DNA from: CBDAPE01 sp965198325
Lineage (GTDB): Bacteria > Pseudomonadota > Alphaproteobacteria > UBA828 > JAPUJA01
Reading direction: 5' to 3'
DNA: 64,000 nt
NCBI GenBank assembly: GCA_965198325.1
Contig: CBDAPE010000017.1
Span: forward strand, 372,001-436,000
Part shown: positions 54,379 to 62,675 of the stretch, piece by piece
How the letters are laid out: every line of letters starts with the position of its first letter
Position numbering within the stretch: the stretch's first letter is position 1
Translations under genes and position numbers: made by a program
The notes under the pieces: model-generated
The model's input: the letters and a program-made list of their open reading frames with translations, nothing else
Database searches by the model: none
Told to the model about the DNA's origin: nothing

Positions 54379-55622
54379 TATTCGATAACGAGCAGTTCCT
54401 GGGGAATCGTGTGAACGAAGCCTGCGTCGTCCTCGTCGACCAGGATCGTGTCGATGAAGATCGACATGCCGGGCCGGTCGGGCAGGTAGAAGTTGCTCTC
54501 GTAATTGACCACCATGCCGACCTCGAAGGTGGCATCGCCGTTATCGACGCCGACACTGTATGACGACGGCCCGACCCAGTCCGGCGCGAAGCTGGCCCCC
54601 AGCTCGTAGCCGCCGGTCCAGCGCTGGCCGCCCCACAGGCCGGCCGCCTTGTAATGGGCTTCGAGCGGCGCCAGAACGTCGTTGATCAGGGCGCCGGGTT
54701 TGACGCCTTCGCCCAGGAGGGTGAACGCCGCGGCAGAATCTCCGACCCAGCGGGCGAGCGCGGGCCCGGGATCGCCCATGGAGGCGGTGCGCGCGTTGTC
54801 AGCGTGGTAGCGGTTATAGACGCCGCAGACGTCGAGGCTGACCGTCTCGCCCGCCTCGATGACCTTGCGCGAGGGCAGCGCATGGGCCGCGACGGTACGG
54901 TGGCCCGACTGGACGGGCATGGGAATCGCGGTGTGCTCGCCGCCTTCCTTCGACATGGCGTGCACGATCTCCGCATAGACATCGAGCTCGGTGATCCCCG
55001 GGCGCAGGATCGCGAGCGCAGCGCGCATACCGGCGTCGCAGATCCGTGCCGCCTCGCGGACGCAGGCGCGCTCGGCAGGCGACTTGTTGCGGCGCACCCG
55101 GTTAATGATCGGCGTGGCGTCGAGGACGGTGCAGCCGGCGGTCTCAAGTGCGGCGGCGAAGCGCGCGCTGGCGGCGGGGTAGGGGCGATAGTGGGAAAGT
55201 TCGAGCCCGACCGTGCCGGCGAGCCAGTCCGCGGCCTTCAACTCATCCAGGATGAATTCGGCGAACGAGCCTTCGTCCAGCGGCCAGATCCGGACATCGT
55301 GCGAAATCGTCGTGAGGCTGGTGAGGGCCTGTTCTCGGTTGCATTCGAAATGGATGTGATCGTCGGCCTCGAGTTGGACGGCGATGCCGCTGATCGGCTC
55401 CCAGCCGCCCAGCGAAAGGGTCTGGTACCAGATCGCCTGATAGCCCGAGAGGTAATAGACGCTCTCTTGGCTGGTGGCGAACAGCAGGTCGACGCCCGCC
55501 CTGGCCATTTCGGCGCGGACACGCGCGCGCCGCGCGTCATATTCCTCGATTGGGAACGGCGCTTCGGGCGATGGCGGCACGAATTCCATCGCGCGGGTGC
55601 GGTAGTCCTGGGCCTGGGACAT
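54378..55622 (-). CDS. M24-family peptidase (Xaa-Pro dipeptidase/ectoine-hydrolase-like)
   Basis: A 414-residue protein with a creatinase N-terminal domain (about 30-170) and a pita-bread domain (about 185-400). The two Asp ligands are present in VSLDVCGVYNRYHADNART, and Glu ligands are likely in VNYESNFY and DTILVDE. The expected His of the HxxGxxxHE region appears as GGYELGASF, so the site may be altered. I chose the ATG at 55622. It faces the solute-binding protein gene, and together with the LysR gene forms a small module. Confidence 0.82.
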   Translation of the reverse strand: MSQAQDYRTRAMEFVPPSPEAPFPIEEYDARRARVRAEMARAGVDLLFATSQESVYYLSGYQAIWYQTLSLGGWEPISGIAVQLEADDHIHFECNREQALTSLTTISHDVRIWPLDEGSFAEFILDELKAADWLAGTVGLELSHYRPYPAASARFAAALETAGCTVLDATPIINRVRRNKSPAERACVREAARICDAGMRAALAILRPGITELDVYAEIVHAMSKEGGEHTAIPMPVQSGHRTVAAHALPSRKVIEAGETVSLDVCGVYNRYHADNARTASMGDPGPALARWVGDSAAAFTLLGEGVKPGALINDVLAPLEAHYKAAGLWGGQRWTGGYELGASFAPDWVGPSSYSVGVDNGDATFEVGMVVNYESNFYLPDRPGMSIFIDTILVDEDDAGFVHTIPQELLVIE

Positions 55623-55809
55623 GGCGTTTCTCCTGGTCTTCGGGCAGCCCGGTTCCCGCCACGGGTGGCGGGCGTCTCGCGCTGTCAACGGGCCCTCAGC
55701 TAAGCGGGACGGACCCGCCCCGTCAACCGGGCTGCCGCCGGGGTTTCGCCGGGTCTGTAGGCGTGTCGACAAAGCGGGTGGGCTTTGCTATATCCCTGCG
55801 TTCCCTGGC

Positions 55810-55885
<76 letters not shown>

Positions 55886-55983
55886 ATGTTTTCAATGGGT
55901 TATATTATTTTCGGATAGCGGGCGAAACGACCGTGTCGGCACCATGTAGGCAAAACGCGGCGCTCACAAGGCCCCCCGCGTGC

Positions 55984-56048
55984 AATTGCGCCACGTGGCG
56001 CAATTCGCCAGTTCGCAGCCTATTTGCGCCAGCTGGCGCAAATAGGCT
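55984..56048. repeat. Two perfect palindromes sharing one 18-bp core
   Basis: A 22-bp perfect palindrome (55984-56005) and a 32-bp perfect palindrome (56017-56048) both centre on TTGCGCCA-NN-TGGCGCAA (NN is CG, then GC). Their centres are 38 bp apart. They lie 100-160 bases after tRNA-Lys and directly at the 3' end of the minus-strand small gene at 56051. They could be twin operators for a dimeric regulator, back-to-back terminators without T-tracts, or integration-related sites. Confidence 0.85.
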
Positions 56049-56050
56049 GG

Positions 56051-56242
56051 TCAGTAAGTCCTATCGCCCAAGGATCTGACGTACTCTTCAAGAGTTGCAC
56101 GGCTATGCTGGAGCAGGCACTGGCGCATCATGGGCAACTGCGCGAGGCCAATCTCGAATCCCCAAGGCATGGGCTCGGCGAACTCCTGCTCCCATTCTGC
56201 CCGCAGCGTATCGAGCTCATCCAGGGTCGGGGAGTCGACCAT
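56051..56242 (-). CDS. Small protein of unknown function
   Basis: A 63-residue frame from the ATG at 56242: DSPTLDELDTLRAEWEQEF, then PMPWGFEIGLAQLPMMRQCLL and EEYVRSLGDRTY. The regular hydrophobic and acidic pattern and the well-formed C-terminal helix look like a real protein. I do not recognise the family. It overlaps the next minus-strand frame by 26 bases, and its 3' end abuts the 32-bp palindrome. Confidence 0.55.
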   Translation of the reverse strand: MVDSPTLDELDTLRAEWEQEFAEPMPWGFEIGLAQLPMMRQCLLQHSRATLEEYVRSLGDRTY

Positions 56243-56405
56243 ATTCTTTCTTCCCTTCCGCGCGCATGCCACGGATCATTTTCATGACCTGCTGGTACAC
56301 TTTAGGAGAGAGCCGCTTGGCGAGTAAAGCCTCCATTTTACTCTCTCCCGAGACCGAGAGGGCGTCAGCGAAAATCTTGGTGTATCTAAACCCCGACTCC
56401 GCCAC
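56217..56405 (-). CDS. Small basic protein of unknown function
   Basis: A 62-residue, Lys/Arg-rich frame beginning MAESGFRYTKIFADALSVSGESK and continuing LLAKRLSPKVYQQVMKMIRGMRAEGKKEYG. It is upstream of and overlaps the 56051-56242 gene on the same strand, so the two may be co-translated, like many two-gene small modules on mobile DNA. No family is recognised; a toxin-antitoxin role is only a guess from layout. Confidence 0.45.
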   Translation of the reverse strand: MAESGFRYTKIFADALSVSGESKMEALLAKRLSPKVYQQVMKMIRGMRAEGKKEYGRLPDPG

Positions 56406-56784
56406 GGCGGTACATATTCTCTCCGCCGCTGAGAATATCGCGTTTTAGGATATCCCCTTCAAGATATTGTAATATAAAGCATTATTCTGATATTTCTTGA
56501 TCGACACCCGTGTTTCTAGCAAATCCGTCATCAAACCGAATGCAGATTTTTCCAACAATCTGACGCCTTTTGGGTCCCGTAGACGCCGCTTGGCGATTCC
56601 GGACCGAGCCATGGTGGAAACGGTCCGCCGAGCTGTGAAGGCCCGCACGGGCAGTGCGGGTAAACGGCCGACGCGAGAGACAATCGGTCGTTTGCAAGCG
56701 TTGGGTTCGGTGGCGAGTTTGACAATCCGAGGCTTGGCTGAACGGGTATCCAATATCTCCTCCGACCGTTTCATAGGCGGCAAC
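56406..56784. other. Gap without a convincing gene
   Basis: Both strands have open frames here (minus 56445-56783, plus 56497-56907), but neither shows a family motif, and the plus frame runs on antisense through the DUF2971 gene. I could not choose a coding strand. It may hold the decayed remains of a gene. Confidence 0.35.
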
Positions 56785-57462
56785 CTAGATGGCCGACGGT
56801 GTGACGCACGCCCTGACCGCCGACCGTTGCACGACCGATTTCACGACCTCGGCGAACCACGGCGCGGCATGCGGGGATACCACGACCTGCTTTACCAGAA
56901 TTTCTAGATCCATTGGTACGTAGCGGCCTCGCTGCTCCGCTACGTCCGGATCGAGGCGAATTTCCAGCACTTTCGGATCGTGAAGAGTGTCCCAAGGCGG
57001 GCCGGGCAGCACTGCGCGCACCTCTTCCTCTCCGCGGTACGCGATCCGCTTATGGAAGAGCGGAGCCCACCCAAACCTTGGTACTTCCTGTTGGAGGTAG
57101 TCGACGTACTTGACCTGCCCGAAGGTGACTGGCGGTTCGGCAACGGAGCGAATTGACTCTTTCAAGTCCTGGAAGGTGGTACGGACCGCTACTCCTTCCA
57201 CGCCGGCGTAGGCTTCCCACATGAGTGCGGACTCGTGGTCGGACTTCGTCCAGCAATTTATCAAGGCGCTCCGCGCGATCTTGTGCAGCACGTCACGACC
57301 CATGGGCTCCGCTTGGTGGAGACGATCTCTCTGGTCGCGTGGTCGCGGCGGACAAATGAATCCCTCGTACCTGTCCTCCATGTCGCCGACTAAGGAGAAA
57401 AAAAGCTCCCCACGCTCCAGCAGGGAGCAGAACTTTGCGAAGCTCATGTACCGCCAGAGCAT
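56785..57462 (-). CDS. DUF2971-domain protein
   Basis: A 225-residue protein with the DUF2971 pattern: LWRYMSFAKFCSLLERGELFFSLVGDMEDRYEG at the start, then NCWTKSDHESALMWEAYAGVEGVAVRTTFQDLKESI, and YVDYLQQE with FHKRIAYRGEEEVRAVL. The family is common on mobile elements and near defence genes; its activity is not established. The frame is intact, but no partner gene is evident, as the surrounding sequence is decayed or transposon DNA. Confidence 0.85.
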   Translation of the reverse strand: MLWRYMSFAKFCSLLERGELFFSLVGDMEDRYEGFICPPRPRDQRDRLHQAEPMGRDVLHKIARSALINCWTKSDHESALMWEAYAGVEGVAVRTTFQDLKESIRSVAEPPVTFGQVKYVDYLQQEVPRFGWAPLFHKRIAYRGEEEVRAVLPGPPWDTLHDPKVLEIRLDPDVAEQRGRYVPMDLEILVKQVVVSPHAAPWFAEVVKSVVQRSAVRACVTPSAI

Positions 57463-57645
57463 GGCAGTTGCATCGGGTTCCGACGGCTCTCAACGCGTCT
57501 CCCAATCGGAATCATCGCCTGAAAACAACCGTTGAGCACCTAACGCCATCCCGTTCAGCGGCTTGCCATATTTATGAGTTAAAATTCGCAACCTGCCCTT
57601 CAACGCGACGGTGCATCACCATAGTGCATTCGGCATCTTGCAGTC

Positions 57646-57696
57646 TCAATCCTCACGCTCCGACCAGCCCGGGATTACGAGGTGGGCGATGTCATC
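57646..57696 (-). pseudogene. 3' end of an integrase-like remnant, split by IS21
   Basis: Read on the minus strand, GATGAC (57696-57691) continues as IAHLVIPGWSERED and a TGA at 57648-57646. The same GATGAC ends the 5' part of the same frame at 60266-60271, on the other side of the IS21 element. Removing the element and one copy of the 6-bp duplication joins the two parts in frame. Confidence 0.7.
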
Positions 57697-57813
57697 TGAG
57701 AACGGCGGAGCAATAATCCCCCATTGAAGCGCCCGGGCCATCCGGCCGCGGCGGACCAAAAGGGGACCGTCTATAGCCTTCGGTCAGAGTTACTCTGACT
57801 GGAAGGCGGGGGG

Positions 57814-59313
57814 ATGTATCGGGTGGATTTGTACGCACGGGTTCGGCGGGCGTGCCGTGTCGATAGGATGAGCGTCCACGAGGCGTCGCGGGTGTTTGGT
57901 GTGGACCGCAAGACGGTCCGTAAGATGCTGTCGTTCTCGGTGCCGCCAGGATATCGCCGAAGCACGCCGCCCCGGCGACCGAAGCTGGATCCGTTCACGG
58001 GGATCATCGATCGGATCCTGGAGGATGATCGGACCAGTCACCGCAAACAACGGCACACTGCAAAGCGCATCTTCGACCGTCTCCGGGGCGAGTACGGCTT
58101 TACGGGCGGGTACACCATCGTGAAGGACTCCGTTCGCGAGCGGCGGCTTCGGTCGCGCGAGATGTTTGTGCCGCTCGTCCATTCCCCCGGTCACGCCCAG
58201 GCGGACTTCGGTGAGGCGATGGCGGTGATCGGCGGCGTGTCGCGCAAGGTCCACTTCCTTGCCTTCGACCTTCCCCACAGCGATGGTTGTTTTGTGAAAG
58301 CCTATCCGGCGAAGACGACCGAGGCGTTCTGCGCTGGCCACAACGCGGCGGTTGCGTTCTTCGGCGGCGTCCCCCGATCCATCCTGTACGACAACACCAA
58401 GCTGGCTGTTGCCCGGGTCCTGGGAGATGGCAAGCGGCCGCGAACGCGCGTCTTCACGGAGTTGCAATCCCACTATCTGTTCGAGGACAGGTTCGGCCGG
58501 CCGGGCAAGGGCAACGACAAAGGCAAGGTCGAGGGACTGGTCGGCTTCATCCGGCGGACCTTCCGGGTCCCCGTCCCGCGGGCCGAGAGCTTCGAGGCGC
58601 TGAACGATGCTCTCGCGGGACAGTGCCGCCGGCGCCAGGCGGCGCGGCTGCGGGGTCACAAGGAGACCATCGGCGAGCGCCTCGCACGGGACCGGGAAGC
58701 CTTCTTGCCTCTCCCCCCGGCACCATACGATGCCTGCGACAAGCGCACTGGACGGGTGAGCTCGCTGTCGCTGGTGCGCTGCCGGGGCAACGACTACTCG
58801 GTGCCCGTGGCCTATGGCCACCGCGAGGTGCTGATCCGGTGCTCCGTCGACGAGGTCGTTATCTCTTGCGGCGCGGAGGTGATTGCCCGGCACCGCCGGT
58901 CCTACGACAGCGAGGACCTGATCTTCGACCCGCTGCATTACCTACCCTTGATCGAGCAGAAGATCGGCGCCCTCGACCAGGCCGCGCCGTTGGCGGGCTG
59001 GGACCTGCCCGAGGCCTTCATCACTCTGCGACGCCTGCTCGAAGCCCGCATGGGCAAGGCGGGCAAGCGCGAGTCCGTCCAGGTGCGCCGTCTGCTGGAG
59101 AGCTTCCGGCTCGAGGAGCTGACGGCAGCGGTCGGCGACGCGCTCAGGCTCGGCGCCATCGGCTTCGATGCGGTGAAGCACCTGGTACTGTGCCGCATCG
59201 AGCGGCGGCCGCCCCGGCTCAACCTCGAGGTCTATCCGTACCTGCCGCGCGCCCGGGTCGCGACGACGTCTGCCAAGTCGTACATGAGCCTGCTGTCGGG
59301 GCTCGGCGCATGA
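57814..59313 (+). CDS. istA: IS21 transposase IstA
   Basis: A 499-residue transposase. The N-terminal helix-turn-helix (MSVHEASRVFGVDRKTVRKML) is followed by the DDE integrase core (HAQADFGEA with the first Asp, ILYDNTKLAV, and GNDKGKVEGLV with the final Glu) and a C-terminal Mu-B-like region (RGNDYSVPVAYGHREVLI). The length is normal and the frame unbroken. Its stop overlaps the istB start in ATGA, so the two are coupled. A diverged second copy of the C-terminal part survives at 62246-62581. Confidence 0.96.
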   Translation: MYRVDLYARVRRACRVDRMSVHEASRVFGVDRKTVRKMLSFSVPPGYRRSTPPRRPKLDPFTGIIDRILEDDRTSHRKQRHTAKRIFDRLRGEYGFTGGYTIVKDSVRERRLRSREMFVPLVHSPGHAQADFGEAMAVIGGVSRKVHFLAFDLPHSDGCFVKAYPAKTTEAFCAGHNAAVAFFGGVPRSILYDNTKLAVARVLGDGKRPRTRVFTELQSHYLFEDRFGRPGKGNDKGKVEGLVGFIRRTFRVPVPRAESFEALNDALAGQCRRRQAARLRGHKETIGERLARDREAFLPLPPAPYDACDKRTGRVSSLSLVRCRGNDYSVPVAYGHREVLIRCSVDEVVISCGAEVIARHRRSYDSEDLIFDPLHYLPLIEQKIGALDQAAPLAGWDLPEAFITLRRLLEARMGKAGKRESVQVRRLLESFRLEELTAAVGDALRLGAIGFDAVKHLVLCRIERRPPRLNLEVYPYLPRARVATTSAKSYMSLLSGLGA

Positions 59314-60074
59314 CCGACACACCACGGTTGCTGCTCGTCCACCACCTCAAGAGGCTGAAGCTGCCGACGGTCCTGAGGGAGTACGACAAGATCGCCCGGC
59401 AGTGCGCCTCTGAAGGCGTCGACCACGTTCGCTATCTCTTGCGTCTGGCCGAGCTCGAGCTGATCGACCGCGAGCGCCGCATGGTCGAGCGGCGCATCAA
59501 GGCGGCGCGCTTCCCCGTGATCAAGAGCCTCGATAGCTTCGATTTCAAGGTCATCCCCTCGCTCAACAAGACGTTGGTCCTGGAGCTCGCCCGCTGCGCG
59601 TACATCGAGCGCCGCGAGAACCTCATCGCGCTCGGCAACAGCGGCACCGGCAAGACCCACATCGCCCTCGGTCTCGGCTTGGCGGCCTGCCAGAAGGGCC
59701 TCTCGGTCGGCTTCATCACCGCCGCTGCCCTGGTCCACGAGCTCATCGAGGCCCGCGATGACAAGCAGCTGCTGAGGTTCCAGAAGAAGCTCGCCACCTA
59801 CAAGCTTCTGATCGTCGACGAACTCGGCTTCGTGCCGCTGTCCAAGACCGGTGCCGAGCTCCTGTTCGAGGTGTTCAGCCAGCGCTACGAGCGCGGCTCG
59901 ACCCTGGTCACCACCAATCTGCCGTTCGACGAATGGACCGAGGTGTTCGGCTCCGAGCGGCTGACCGGCGCTCTCCTCGACCGCCTCACCCACCACGTCA
60001 ACATCCTCGAGATGAATGGCGAGAGCTACAGGCTCAACCAGAGCCGCAGGCGTCAAACCCCGACGGCGAACTGA
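59310..60074 (+). CDS. istB: IS21 helper ATPase IstB
   Basis: A 254-residue AAA+ ATPase of the IstB/DnaC type: SLDSFDFKVIPSLNK, Walker A GNSGTGKTH, Walker B LLIVDELGFVPL, sensor TTNLPFDEW and the C-terminal GESYRLNQSRRR. It assists IstA in target capture. It starts at an ATG overlapping the istA stop. It differs clearly from the broken istB at 2006-2664, so the two IS21 copies in the window are of different subtypes. Confidence 0.95.
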   Translation: MTDTPRLLLVHHLKRLKLPTVLREYDKIARQCASEGVDHVRYLLRLAELELIDRERRMVERRIKAARFPVIKSLDSFDFKVIPSLNKTLVLELARCAYIERRENLIALGNSGTGKTHIALGLGLAACQKGLSVGFITAAALVHELIEARDDKQLLRFQKKLATYKLLIVDELGFVPLSKTGAELLFEVFSQRYERGSTLVTTNLPFDEWTEVFGSERLTGALLDRLTHHVNILEMNGESYRLNQSRRRQTPTAN

Positions 60075-60265
60075 ACCGACCACCCAACCCACGCTTGACC
60101 CCATGGGCCCACAGGTCCCTCCCGCGCGCGCCGCCGCGTCGGCCTGTTGAGGGCACGTCGCGTTGCGCGCGGGGCCCGCCCATGGACTACGGGGACAAGC
60201 CCGCAGCCGCCAAGCGGTCCCTTCTTACACCGCCACGGTGGTCCCTTTTTGCTCCGCCGTTGACA

Positions 60266-60600
60266 GTCATCGGAAATCCGCACAGCCGCCTTCTGCAACG
60301 TCTCCCGGGGGATAGGGCTTTCGGATGCCTCCGCCTCGAGTTCATTTTCGTCGAGCAGCCCATCGTCAGGTCGCTCAGGCGTTGGTGACACATCTGGCCT
60401 CGGGGGGTGTGGTTCCTGGCCAGACTTGATCCTCGAGATGATCCAGACTTGATCCTCGAGATGATGAGGGCCGCCCGGCGCCGAGCCTCCCACGGAGTGA
60501 TGACACCGTAATTGACTACCTTCACCCACTTCCCCTTTTGGCCGGGTGCCCGGATCTGGACGATGTAGACCTTCCTTCCGGACGGGTATCAACCGCTACT
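60266..60600 (-). pseudogene. 5' part of an integrase-like remnant with a 23-bp duplication
   Basis: The minus strand reads YPSGRKVYIVQIRAPGQKGKWVKVVNYGVITPWEARRRAALIISRIKSG, then after a frame change QEPHPPRPDVSPTPERPDD and on to RETLQKAAVRISDD at the IS21 junction. The first part resembles the N-terminal arm domain of tyrosine integrases (a strand-turn-strand followed by EARR and an IKSG/IKAG helix end). The frame change coincides with a tandem duplication of 23 bp (60420-60465). The catalytic domain is absent. The family call is tentative. Confidence 0.5.
60420..60465. repeat. 23-bp perfect tandem duplication
   Basis: The unit CCAGACTTGATCCTCGAGAT plus GAT occurs at 60420-60442 and immediately again at 60443-60465. 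Because 23 is not a multiple of three it shifts the frame of the integrase-like remnant; deleting one copy restores a single reading frame across the site. It looks like replication slippage or a recent duplication. Confidence 0.95.
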
Positions 60601-60633
60601 GGCTAGTTTTTGCACCAACATACTGGCCGGTTG

Positions 60634-60800
60634 TTAAACCGACATTGACACCGTCTGCTTGGCGATCCGCCCGTCGATGTCGAACAATTCCCCGTGCCCT
60701 ACTTTCGTGTCGCCCGGCATGTAGCGCCGCAAGAAGTCCCGGAATACGCGCTTCGCCCGGATACCCTTATTTCCGGCATGCTGGAACTTTTCGCGGGGTG
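60634..60800 (-). pseudogene. Fragment resembling the N-terminus of a DUF6602-type protein
   Basis: On the minus strand the frame reads FQHAGNKGIRAKRVFRDFLRRYMPGDTKVGHGELFDIDGRIAKQ, then quickly ends at 60634. This matches the H-x-G-x-KG-x-RE-x-x-x-x-x-FL-x-x-x-P and G-x-G-x-(I/L)-x-D-x-DG pattern of DUF6602 nuclease-like proteins common in defence regions. The following QCDVVI-type block is missing. Between here and the IS3 element at 60962 I see no other gene. Confidence 0.45.
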
Positions 60801-61037
60801 TTGTCAGACTAAATTTATTTGGTAATCTAGTGACGTGAGTTTTCGCCGTTTTGCGCTGCGCCCTGCTTGGCAAACTTCAAGCGAGCAGAGGGATTAGTGC
60901 ACGAATCCTTGGAACCAGGGTCTGAAGGATCTGGCCTGGACAATTTACTCTGACAGAGCCCGTGGAGTGACCCCCTAAAAGTGGTCCAGATTTATTGAAG
61001 AGTTTGGCGCATTTTGCCCCCTCGAAAGGAGGACGAA

Positions 61038-61316
61038 ATGAGCCGTAAACGCTACACCTCAGAACGGATTATCAGCATGTTGCGCGAAGCCGAGGTGGCT
61101 TTGGCGCAGGGCCAGTCGGTTGGTCAAGCTTGTCGCACGCTCGGCGTATCGGAGCAGAGTTACTATCGCTGGCGCAAGGACTATGGCGGCCTTCGTACTG
61201 ACCAGGCCAAGCGTCTGAAGGACCTGGAGAAGGAGAATGGCCGTCTCCGCAAGGCGATCTCGGATCTGACGTTGGATAAGCTGATCTTGAAAGAGGCGCT
61301 TGAGGGAAATTGCTAA
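61038..61316 (+). CDS. IS3-family OrfA
   Basis: A 92-residue DNA-binding protein with the helix-turn-helix RYTSERIISMLREAEVALAQGQSVGQACRTLGVSEQSYYRWRKDYGG and a C-terminal leucine-zipper-like helix (RLKDLEKENGRLRKAISDLTLDKLIL). AAAGGAGG precedes the ATG at 61038. It overlaps orfB by seven bases in another frame, the usual arrangement for making OrfA, OrfB and a frameshift fusion. Confidence 0.95.
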   Translation: MSRKRYTSERIISMLREAEVALAQGQSVGQACRTLGVSEQSYYRWRKDYGGLRTDQAKRLKDLEKENGRLRKAISDLTLDKLILKEALEGNC

Positions 61317-62215
61317 GCCCCGCCCGTCGCCGGCAGTGTGTTGATCATCTCCAGGCCGAACTGGGGATCTCCGAGCGACGGGCCTGTGCTGTTGCAGGCC
61401 AACATCGCTCAACCCAGCGCAAGAGACCCCGTGGTCGGGATGATGAAGAGGCCCTCAGGGCCGCGATCATCCGCTTGGCCAGCCAGTATGGCAGATATGG
61501 CGATCGGCGGATCACTGCCTTGCTCAGGACCGAAGGTTGGCACGTGAACGCCAAGCGGGTCCAGCGCATCTGGCGGCGGGAGGGGCTGAAGCTCCCACAG
61601 AAGCAACCGAAACGGGGCAGGCTGTGGCTCAACGACGGATCCTGCATCCGTCTGCGGCCGTGCTGGCCCAATCACGTCTGGTCCTATGACTTCGTCATGG
61701 ATCGAACACACGATGGGAGGACGTTCCGCATGCTCACCGTGATCGATGAGTTCACCAGGCGGTGCATGGCCGTTGTCGTCGAGCGAAGATTGAACTCGGA
61801 CAATGTCCTCCATTGTCTGACCGAGCTCTTCGTCCAACATGGCCCGCCGGATCATATCCGTTCCGACAACGGCTCAGAGTTTACCGCTCATGCCGTCCGC
61901 GACTGGCTCGGCAGGATCGGCGTCAAGACCCTCTATATCGAGCCCGGGTCACCTTGGGAGAACGGATACAACGAGAGCTTCAACTCAAAGCTCCGGGACG
62001 AAATCCTGAACACGGAGATCTTCTCTACACTGAAGCAGGCCAAAGTGCTGATCGAACGATGGCGCCATCACTATAATACCATCCGGCCGCATAGCTCGCT
62101 CGGATACAGACCGCCGGCCCCAGAAACCATCTTGCCAAACGTTGAGGGGCCAACCTACCCTGTTGAGGGGCTACGGGCGGCCCATCAACTTAACCCGCGC
62201 CAAACTCTAACTTAA
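61310..62215 (+). CDS. IS3-family OrfB integrase-type transposase
   Basis: A 301-residue catalytic subunit with an N-terminal HTH_21-type region (AIIRLASQYGRYGDRRITALLRTEGWHVN) and the rve DDE core: first Asp in WSYDFVMDRT, second in HIRSDNGSEF, Glu in GYNESFNSKLRDE. The frame begins at a TTG overlapping the orfA stop and is probably expressed by reinitiation or a -1 frameshift. It is intact, so the element may be mobile. Confidence 0.94.
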   Translation: MLSPARRRQCVDHLQAELGISERRACAVAGQHRSTQRKRPRGRDDEEALRAAIIRLASQYGRYGDRRITALLRTEGWHVNAKRVQRIWRREGLKLPQKQPKRGRLWLNDGSCIRLRPCWPNHVWSYDFVMDRTHDGRTFRMLTVIDEFTRRCMAVVVERRLNSDNVLHCLTELFVQHGPPDHIRSDNGSEFTAHAVRDWLGRIGVKTLYIEPGSPWENGYNESFNSKLRDEILNTEIFSTLKQAKVLIERWRHHYNTIRPHSSLGYRPPAPETILPNVEGPTYPVEGLRAAHQLNPRQTLT

Positions 62216-62245
62216 GCGCTGGACCACTAATCGGGGGCAGGCCAC

Positions 62246-62581
62246 GACTACTCGGTGCCCGTAGCATACGGGCACCGCGAGGTGCTGATCCGCGGCTATG
62301 TCGACGAGGTGATGATCTCTTGCGGCGCCGAAGTGATCGCCCGGCACCGCCGGTCCTATGACAGCGCGGACCTGATCTTCGACCCGCTGCATTACCTGCC
62401 CTTGATCGAGCAGAAGATCGGCGCCCTCGACCAGGCCGCGCCGTTGGCGGGCTGGGACCTGCCCGATAGCTTCATCACCCTGCGATGCCTCCTCGAAGCT
62501 CGCATGGGCAAGGCAGGCAAGCGCGAGTACGTCCAGGTGCTCCGTCTGCTGGAGAGCTTCCGGCTCGAGGAGCGTTACTAA
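62246..62581 (+). pseudogene. C-terminal fragment of a second IS21 IstA
   Basis: Immediately after the IS3 right end the frame reads DYSVPVAYGHREVLIRGYVDEVMISCGAEVIARHRRSYDS and continues like istA to LESFRLEERY, then stops at 62581. It is a diverged relative of residues of about 325-435 of the istA at 57814. Its 5' part is not found on the left side of the IS3 element, so it was deleted or rearranged. It is a dead remnant. Confidence 0.9.
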
Positions 62582-62675
62582 GCTATGCTGGAGCCGCCAG
62601 CCATGGCAGCATGACCTAAACCAAATGGTCCCCCGAAAACCCGGAGCGGTTCACTAGCCAATTTGACACGCCGTT

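Larger units (their letters stand above)
57697..60265 (+). mobile_element. Complete IS21-family insertion sequence
   Basis: The element is 2569 bp. Its left end begins TGAGAACGGCGGAGCAA (57697) and the complement of its right end begins TGTCAACGGCGGAGCAA (to 60265). Both sides are flanked by the 6-bp direct repeat GTCATC (57691-57696 and 60266-60271). Further end-type repeats with GGACCAAAAGGGG-like cores lie inside at 57751-57768 and 60240-60257. It carries intact istA and istB. Terminal repeats, internal repeats and target duplication all fit IS21. Confidence 0.93.
60962..62245 (+). mobile_element. Complete IS3-family insertion sequence
   Basis: The left end (60962-60989, starting GTGGAGTGACCCCC) and the complement of the right end (62245 back to 62219, starting GTGGCCTGCCCCC) are imperfect inverted repeats ending in the shared AGTGGTCCAG. 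The 1284-bp unit contains orfA and orfB. Its right end is inserted against an istA fragment. I could not identify a target duplication. Its last 470 bp are repeated almost exactly at 3237-3706. Confidence 0.85.
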
